From positions 1 through 10,296 of the forward strand of contig JBGQHM010000245.1 in assembly GCA_041497995.1 (NCBI GenBank): DNA of 10,296 bases, in the 5' to 3' direction. Position 1 is the first letter of the stretch. Each line of letters starts with the position of its first letter. Position numbers and translations under genes: made by a program. A model generated the notes under the pieces. The model was not told the DNA's origin, ran no database searches, and worked only from the letters and a program-made list of their open reading frames with translations. Source of the stretch: DATKMS01 sp041497995. GTDB taxonomy: Bacteria > Desulfobacterota > Binatia > HRBIN30. Positions 5,790 through 10,296 of this stretch are shown in pieces.

Positions 5790-8642
5790 ATGGATCTGAC
5801 ACGCCGCAATTTTCTCCGTTCTACCGGAGCCGCGACGCTGCTCCTGTCGCTCGATCGTTTATCATTCTCACGCGGCGACGGTGCCGCGCACGCGCAAAGT
5901 CCGCCGCTTCCCGACTACCGCACGTGGGAGGACGTGTACCGGCAGAAGTGGGTCTGGGACAAAGTCGTGCGCAGCAGCCACTGGGTGAACTGCTGGTACC
6001 AAGCTCACTGCGCCTGGAACGTCTACGTGAAGGACGGCATGGTCTGGCGCGAGGAGCAGGCCGCCGACTACCCGCAGATCCGCCCCGATGTCTCTGACTT
6101 CAACCCGCGCGGCTGCCAGAAGGGCGCCTGCTTCAGCGAGCGCATGTACGACCCGACGCGCGTCAAGTTCCCGCTCAAGCGTGTCGGCGAGCGCGGCTCG
6201 GGGAAGTGGCAACGCATCTCGTGGCAGCAGGCACTCGACGAGATCGCCGACTCGATGATCGACACGATCGTCAAGGAAGGCAGCGACCGGGTGATCTGGG
6301 ACCTCGGACCGGGCATTTCGCTCGGCGCGCAGACGGCGGGGCAAGGCCGCCTGCGAGCCCTTCTCGACTCCACGTCCCTCGACATGAACACCGAGATCGG
6401 TGACGGGCATCGCGGCGCGGCGGAAACTTTTGGAAAGATCGTCTTCGAGCGCTCGGCCGACGACTACTTCTTCTCCGACCTGATCCTGTGCTGGGGCGCG
6501 AACCCCTTGTACACCCAGATCCCGAACGCGCACTTCCTACTGGAAGCGCGCTACAAGGGCGCGGAGCTCATCTGCATCACGCCCGACTACAGCGCCTCGG
6601 CGCTGCATGCCGACCGCTGGATCCCGGTGAAGCCCGGCGGCGACGCGGCGCTCGGACTCGGTGTCGCGCAGGTGCTCATCGCCGAGAACCTCTTCGACCG
6701 AGCCTTCGTACAAGAACAAACCGACCTGCCAATGCTCGTGCGTGACGACACGCACCGCTTCCTGCGCGGCTCGGACCTCAAGAACGGCGGTGACGGCGAC
6801 CAGCTCTATCTTCACGATCCCAAGCAGGGCGTCGTGCCCGCGCCGACACGCAGCCTGGCGCTCGAAGGCCTCGTGCCCTCGCTCGAAGGCCGCTTCGAGG
6901 TCACGCTCGCCAACGGCAAGAAGGTTGGCGTGCACCCGGTCTTCGAGCTCTTGCGCGAGCACCTGGCGGCCTACACCCCCGAGAAGGCCGCGGTCATGAG
7001 CGGGACGCCGGTGAGCCAGATCCAAGACCTCGCGCGGCGCCTGGCAAAGGCGAAGGCCGCGTCGATGGTGACCACCAGCAACTTCGCCAAGTACTACCAT
7101 GGCAACCTCATCGAACGGACCCAAGCTCTGGTCTTCGCGCTCACCGGCAACTACGGCAAGAAAGGCAGCGGCTTCGTCGGCTTCCCCTTCCTCATGCACG
7201 ACGGGCTGGAGAAGTTCGTGCTCGGGGCCTTCGGCCTAGGGGTGCGCGGCCTCATCGGCGCCCACGGGCTCTATGAAGAGACGCGCCTGCAGCTGGCCGG
7301 CTTTACCGACGAGATGATGATCTACGAGCGCAGCCGCAAGAGCTTCGAGTCGGGCATGGAGTGCTCGGGCGCGCTCTTCTGGTACGTGCACGGCGGCTTG
7401 CTCGAGGCGAGCGAGAAGCTGCAGGCGTGGGATCCTCATCTGAAGCGGCCGGTGCGCGAGGTGCTCGACGAGTCCCTGTCCAAGGGCTGGCAGTACGTCT
7501 GGCCCAAGCCCGGCAACCCGCCGCGCGTGATGTTCTCGCTGGTGAGCAATCCGCTGCGACGCATCCGCGCCTATCCGCTGCTGCTGAAGAACCTGTGGCC
7601 GAAGCTGCGCACGATCGTGACCATCGACTGGCGCATGACCTCAACCGCGCTGCAGTCGGACTACGTGCTCCCGGCAGCCGGCTGGTACGAGCGCACCGAG
7701 CACAAGTGGGTGACACCGCTCATGCCCTTCATCCACGCCGGCGAGAAGGCGACCACGTTCTACGAGGCCAAGTCCGACTGGGAGATCTTCGCGCTGATGG
7801 CGAAGGCCGTCGACGCCCGCGCCGCGGCGCGCGGCATTACCGAGTTCAAAGATCGCGCCGGCCGCGCACGCTCCTTCGTCGGACTCTACGACCAATTCTC
7901 CTCGAACGGCGAGTATGGTCCCACCGACGACGACAAGGTGGCCGGCGCAATCCTCGAGAACGCGACCAACCTGCAAGGCGTCAAGTGGGACGAACTCAAG
8001 AAGAAGGGCTGGGCCCGCTTCACCGGCCTGGGTAACAGCATCGCGTCGATCGGCACCGCGACGACGATTAAGCCCGACGACACCATCACGCCGTTCACCG
8101 ACCACGTGTTCGACAAGAAACCCTACCCGACATTGTCGCGGCGCATCCAGTTCTACCTCGACCAGGAGCTCTACGTGGAGATGGGCGAAACATTGCCCAC
8201 GCACAAGGACCCGCCGACCGCCGGCGGGAAGTACCCGCTGCAGCTCACCGGCGGGCACACGCGCTGGAGTATCCATGCCGCCTGGCGTGATTCGCGCATC
8301 ATGCTGCGGCAACAGCGCGGCGAGCCGGTCGCCTACATGAGCGCGGTGGACGCGGCGGCGCGCGGTATCCGCGACGGCGAGCACGTGCGCGTGCACAACG
8401 ACCTCGACGCCTTCGAGATCATGGTGAAGGTGGCGCCGAGCGTGCAGCCCGGTCAGTTCATCGTCTACCACGCCTGGGAGAACTACCAGTTCCGCGGCCA
8501 GAAGGGCTTCCAGAACCTGATCCCCACACCGCTCAACCCGGTGGAGCTTGCCGGCGGCCAGTTTCACCTGCGCCCGATGGCGATCTGTCTGCAACCAAGC
8601 CACACCGACCGCGACACGCGCGTCGAGGTGACAAAGATCTGA
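5790..8642 (+). CDS. Tat-exported molybdopterin oxidoreductase, type II DMSO reductase alpha subunit
   Basis: The start is ATG 5790, because GGAG lies seven bases upstream and it exposes a Tat signal (TRRNFLR, then a hydrophobic stretch and cleavage after AHA, about residue 36). An upstream GTG at 5643 adds 49 unconvincing residues. The 950-residue product has an N-terminal [4Fe-4S] pattern with His in place of the first Cys (H64, C68, C74, then C109 or C114), as in NarG/EbdA-type enzymes. TEIGDGHRGA (201-210) follows, with D205 as likely Mo-ligand Asp. ADDYFFSDLILCWGANP, HADRWIPVKPGGDAA and a C-terminal MGD-binding domain from about residue 810 complete it. It most resembles my memory of ethylbenzene and steroid-C25 dehydrogenase catalytic subunits, which hydroxylate hydrocarbon or sterol carbons without oxygen. 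Selenate, chlorate or DMS enzymes of the same family cannot be excluded. No beta, gamma or delta gene is adjacent. Confidence 0.9.
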   Translation: MDLTRRNFLRSTGAATLLLSLDRLSFSRGDGAAHAQSPPLPDYRTWEDVYRQKWVWDKVVRSSHWVNCWYQAHCAWNVYVKDGMVWREEQAADYPQIRPDVSDFNPRGCQKGACFSERMYDPTRVKFPLKRVGERGSGKWQRISWQQALDEIADSMIDTIVKEGSDRVIWDLGPGISLGAQTAGQGRLRALLDSTSLDMNTEIGDGHRGAAETFGKIVFERSADDYFFSDLILCWGANPLYTQIPNAHFLLEARYKGAELICITPDYSASALHADRWIPVKPGGDAALGLGVAQVLIAENLFDRAFVQEQTDLPMLVRDDTHRFLRGSDLKNGGDGDQLYLHDPKQGVVPAPTRSLALEGLVPSLEGRFEVTLANGKKVGVHPVFELLREHLAAYTPEKAAVMSGTPVSQIQDLARRLAKAKAASMVTTSNFAKYYHGNLIERTQALVFALTGNYGKKGSGFVGFPFLMHDGLEKFVLGAFGLGVRGLIGAHGLYEETRLQLAGFTDEMMIYERSRKSFESGMECSGALFWYVHGGLLEASEKLQAWDPHLKRPVREVLDESLSKGWQYVWPKPGNPPRVMFSLVSNPLRRIRAYPLLLKNLWPKLRTIVTIDWRMTSTALQSDYVLPAAGWYERTEHKWVTPLMPFIHAGEKATTFYEAKSDWEIFALMAKAVDARAAARGITEFKDRAGRARSFVGLYDQFSSNGEYGPTDDDKVAGAILENATNLQGVKWDELKKKGWARFTGLGNSIASIGTATTIKPDDTITPFTDHVFDKKPYPTLSRRIQFYLDQELYVEMGETLPTHKDPPTAGGKYPLQLTGGHTRWSIHAAWRDSRIMLRQQRGEPVAYMSAVDAAARGIRDGEHVRVHNDLDAFEIMVKVAPSVQPGQFIVYHAWENYQFRGQKGFQNLIPTPLNPVELAGGQFHLRPMAICLQPSHTDRDTRVEVTKI

Positions 8643-8671
8643 GCCAGGTCGCTGAACGGGGTTGTTGGATT

Positions 8672-8947
8672 CTACGCTGCGTTCCGAGTCCTGCTCTTCG
8701 ACCGGGTCTTCGTGGGGGCTGCCTTCGCAGCTAGTTCGACGAGCATCTTCAGCGCCGCGTTGACTGCCTCCGCGCTCCCGAAGTGCGGCCACACTGCTGG
8801 ATCGATCACGACGGCGTGAACGCTCCGGCCGGTCATGAGGTGCGCGTACTTTCCTCTGCGCCCGCGGCGCAGCTTGGAGAAATCCACCTCTGGAAAGGCG
8901 CGTAGGGATTCCCGGCTGGGCTCTGCGGATCTATTCTCCTTCTTCAT
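8672..8947 (-). CDS. brnA: BrnA-type antitoxin
   Basis: This 91-residue protein overlaps the end of the toxin gene by 17 bases. ATG 8947 has a strong GGAGG four bases upstream. A longer frame reaching back to 9022 lies inside the toxin gene and is not used. The N-terminus is polar and basic (RAFPEVDFSKLRRGRRGKYA). Residues about 43-72 read VHAVVIDPAVWPHFGSAEAV, then NAALKMLVELA, which fits a ribbon-helix-helix-type DNA-binding or dimerisation segment (one strand, two helices). The tail (about 75-91) is Lys/Arg/Thr-rich. In known BrnTA pairs BrnA binds and neutralises BrnT and represses the shared promoter. Gene order toxin-then-antitoxin with overlap is usual for this system. Confidence 0.75.
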   Translation of the reverse strand: MKKENRSAEPSRESLRAFPEVDFSKLRRGRRGKYAHLMTGRSVHAVVIDPAVWPHFGSAEAVNAALKMLVELAAKAAPTKTRSKSRTRNAA

Positions 8948-9221
8948 ACACCCTCCGTTCAGGTCGCGTCGCACGTCGCGCACTGATGATCCGTACGGTG
9001 TCTCCGCCAGCGCGCTCCGCAAAGACGACGAGGAGAAGATTCGACTGCAACGACATACCGATCAGGATGAAACGATCGTGATGGATCGGGTCTTCGTAGG
9101 GAACGGCCATGTCGTCCAGGAACGCTGATGCCGCCTCCTCGAATGTCACTGCGTGCTTGCGTGCATTGGTTCGTGCCTTTGCGGCATCCCACTCGAAGTC
9201 GCCGTATCGAACCGTCGGCAC
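8931..9221 (-). CDS. brnT: BrnT family toxin (ribonuclease)
   Basis: The 96-residue product closely follows the BrnT pattern: FEWDAAKARTNARKHAVTFEEAASAFLDD at the N-terminus (quoted here as the motifs FEWD.AKA..N.RKH and FEEA), the acidic/histidine stretch YEDPIHHDRFILIGMS, a central strand LLLVVFAERAGG, and the C-terminal VRIISARRATRPERRVYEEG, where the ISAR.AT..ER..YEE block is the family hallmark. BrnT is a RelE-like fold RNase that inhibits translation, and BrnA counteracts it. The start is GTG 9221 and has no clear Shine-Dalgarno sequence. The short, divergent 5' space shared with the Phd/VapC pair suggests that its promoter lies at about 9222-9358. Confidence 0.9.
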   Translation of the reverse strand: MPTVRYGDFEWDAAKARTNARKHAVTFEEAASAFLDDMAVPYEDPIHHDRFILIGMSLQSNLLLVVFAERAGGDTVRIISARRATRPERRVYEEGE

Positions 9222-9358
9222 CGGAAGAGGCTAGCACGTGCCCCACAGTGGCGCGAGTCGCACGGCGCCGCAACCGACGGCGGCTCAAGCGGCATCGAGT
9301 CACTGCTTCGAGCAGCCACGTCTTGTCTTCCGCCGCGATGTCGGGCAAATTGTCCGAC
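9222..9358. promoter_or_regulatory. Shared divergent promoter region of two toxin-antitoxin operons
   Basis: These 137 bp lie between the 5' ends of the leftward BrnT-BrnA operon and the rightward Phd-VapC operon. Both families repress their own promoters, so operators for two unrelated antitoxins should be packed here. I can point to no clear -10/-35 elements or perfect palindromes by eye. The region is GC-rich, and no gene is supported inside it. Confidence 0.45.
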
Positions 9359-9604
9359 ATGGGAAGCGTCACGGTGCGCGAGCTGCAACAGCAGACCAAG
9401 CGCGTCATTGAGCGCGTTGAACGCGGTGAGACGATCGCGGTACTCCGGCGGCGGCGGCCGGTGGCTCAGTTGAGCCCGGCGCCCCAGCCACAAAAGCCGA
9501 GTGCGTGGCCGGACCTTGCCAAGCGCGTTCGCGGGGTGTTCGGGAAGCGAACCATCAAGCCTGGCGCGAGTCAGGCGGTCCTCGATGCCCGCGGCGCGCG
9601 GTGA
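9359..9604 (+). CDS. Phd/YefM-like antitoxin
   Basis: The 81-residue protein begins MGSVTVRELQQQTKRVIERV, then GETIAVLRRRRPVAQLSP: the standard Phd/YefM fold start ('vtvrEl...tk.li..ve.Ge.i.vtr.g.pvA.l.p'), which binds DNA as a dimer. The C-terminal part (about 48-81, WPDLAKRVRGVFGKR) is the likely toxin-binding tail. ATG 9359 fits the family start best; an in-frame ATG at 9338 would add seven residues, and neither has a good ribosome-binding site. Its stop TGA (9602-9604) overlaps the GTG start of the next gene by four bases, so the two are translationally coupled. The pair is a VapBC-type system with a Phd-type rather than AbrB-type antitoxin. Confidence 0.85.
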   Translation: MGSVTVRELQQQTKRVIERVERGETIAVLRRRRPVAQLSPAPQPQKPSAWPDLAKRVRGVFGKRTIKPGASQAVLDARGAR

Positions 9605-10053
9605 AAACCTACGTCGATTCCAGCGCGCTCGTCCCGATCTATGTGCCGGAAGCGTTCTCTCCGCGCGCCCGGCACGAAGTGCGCGCCGCGCGACAAGTAC
9701 CGTTTACCCCCTTGCACAGCCTCGAAATCCGCAATGCCTTTCACCTGCTCTGTGGACGAGGGAACATTTCAACGGCGGAGCTGCGCAGCGTGCTGGGTTG
9801 GCTTGAAGACGACCTGGCGGCTCACCGCCTCGCTCGACTGCCGGTCGACTTCGCCCGCCTGTTTGCACGCGCGGACCAACTTGTCGCAGCATATGCCTCA
9901 CGCCTGCTCTGCCGGAGCCTAGACATCCTGCACGTGGCCTGCGCGCTCCAGCTTGAGTGCACTCGCTTCGTAACCGCGGATGACCGCCAACTCGCACTGG
10001 CCAAGGTCGTAGGCATGACAACCGCGGACATCAAGCGCAGCGCCCGGCAGTAG
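9601..10053 (+). CDS. PIN-domain VapC-type toxin
   Basis: The 150-residue PIN-domain ribonuclease starts at GTG 9601, overlapping the antitoxin stop in GTGA. The four acidic positions of the PIN active site are in place: D6 in TYVDSSAL, E42 in LHSLEIRNAF, D108 in RSLDILHVACAL, and D127/D128 in FVTADDRQLALA. The order and spacing match VapC proteins, which cleave tRNA or rRNA in an Mg-dependent way. The exact RNA target cannot be predicted. The length is close to the family norm and nothing looks broken, so the toxin is probably active and held in check by the upstream antitoxin. Confidence 0.9.
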   Translation: MKTYVDSSALVPIYVPEAFSPRARHEVRAARQVPFTPLHSLEIRNAFHLLCGRGNISTAELRSVLGWLEDDLAAHRLARLPVDFARLFARADQLVAAYASRLLCRSLDILHVACALQLECTRFVTADDRQLALAKVVGMTTADIKRSARQ

Positions 10054-10113
10054 ACGCACGGCGGGAGCGCCCGCCCGCCCATCATTGCGTAAGAATCGGC
10101 AGGAACGCAGGCT

Positions 10114-10155
10114 GGGTGCAAAGCACGCACCCTTGGGAGTGGGCTTCCCACTTCC
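10114..10155 (+). terminator. Two tandem hairpins downstream of VapC
   Basis: GGGTGC (10114-10119) and GCACCC (10127-10132) form one stem with a 7-base loop. Two bases later GGGAGTGGG (10135-10143) and CCCACTTCC (10147-10155) form a 9-bp stem with one G-T pair and the loop CTT. They lie 60 bp after the VapC stop. No T-tract follows. They may end the toxin-antitoxin transcript or belong to a dispersed palindromic element. Confidence 0.4.
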
Positions 10156-10296
10156 GCGATCGACCCCCAACGAGGCCGCCGGAATCGTGTGCAAGGCTTC
10201 CGGTAGGCGCACCATCCCTCCAATGGCAAGCCATATGCTGACTCCAGCAGAGATTCCAACGACACCACAGCCGGAATCGCGGCCGGCAGCTGCGGC
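10156..10296. other. Window end, no supported gene
   Basis: A minus-strand frame is open across this stretch and beyond both hairpins, but its translation has no recognisable motif, no clear start and rather unusual composition. I do not call it a gene. A partial gene entering from the right cannot be excluded. Confidence 0.3.

Noticed and set aside
7641..8792. 383-codon minus-strand open frame opposite the molybdoenzyme
   Set aside because: It is antisense to a well-supported gene, and its composition (Val/Arg/His/Gly-rich) is that of an antisense shadow without recognisable domains.
1..10296. CRISPR array, tRNA or rRNA genes
   Set aside because: I saw no regularly spaced direct repeats and no tRNA cloverleaf or rRNA signature by eye on either strand.

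Overview
This is a GC-rich bacterial window with the look of an environmental, probably proteobacterial or related Gram-negative, genome. The Gram-negative reading rests on a Tat-exported molybdoenzyme of the type II DMSO reductase family, BrnT/BrnA and VapC-type toxin-antitoxin pairs, and integron-type attC sites. I cannot place it to genus.

Left part (about 1-3650, everything on the minus strand): a loose series of short, unrelated genes, each followed by a structured spacer of about 60 bp that has the architecture of an integron attC recombination site. The series runs leftward from a membrane-anchored coiled-coil protein, through attC (3002-3060), a zinc-ribbon plus Mrr-like nuclease, attC (1794-1856), a secreted cysteine-rich protein, attC (903-964) and a decayed cassette (AraC-like remnant and frameshifted membrane protein), to a degenerate attC candidate (43-105). 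No integrase gene is visible, so the best description is a CALIN (cluster of attC sites lacking an integron integrase) or the distal part of a larger chromosomal integron. I regard this as the main discovery of the window.

Middle part (3980-8642, plus strand): two larger genes. The first is a CocE/NonD-type alpha/beta hydrolase with an X-Pro-dipeptidyl-peptidase-like C-terminal beta domain. It is followed by a long imperfect inverted repeat. The second is a 950-residue Tat-targeted molybdopterin oxidoreductase that resembles the catalytic alpha subunits of ethylbenzene/steroid-C25 dehydrogenase-type enzymes. No beta (Fe-S), gamma (heme b) or chaperone gene lies next to it on either side, so it is an orphan catalytic subunit within this window.

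Right part (8672-10053): two divergently transcribed type II toxin-antitoxin pairs, BrnT-BrnA on the minus strand and a Phd/VapB-like antitoxin with a PIN-domain VapC toxin on the plus strand, separated by about 137 bp that must hold both promoters. Beyond VapC are two tandem hairpins and no convincing gene up to the window end.

The genes do not form one pathway. The left part looks like an accessory cassette reservoir. The hydrolase and molybdoenzyme could act on imported organic substrates in the cytoplasm and periplasm respectively. The toxin-antitoxin pairs are typical stabilising passengers of accessory regions.
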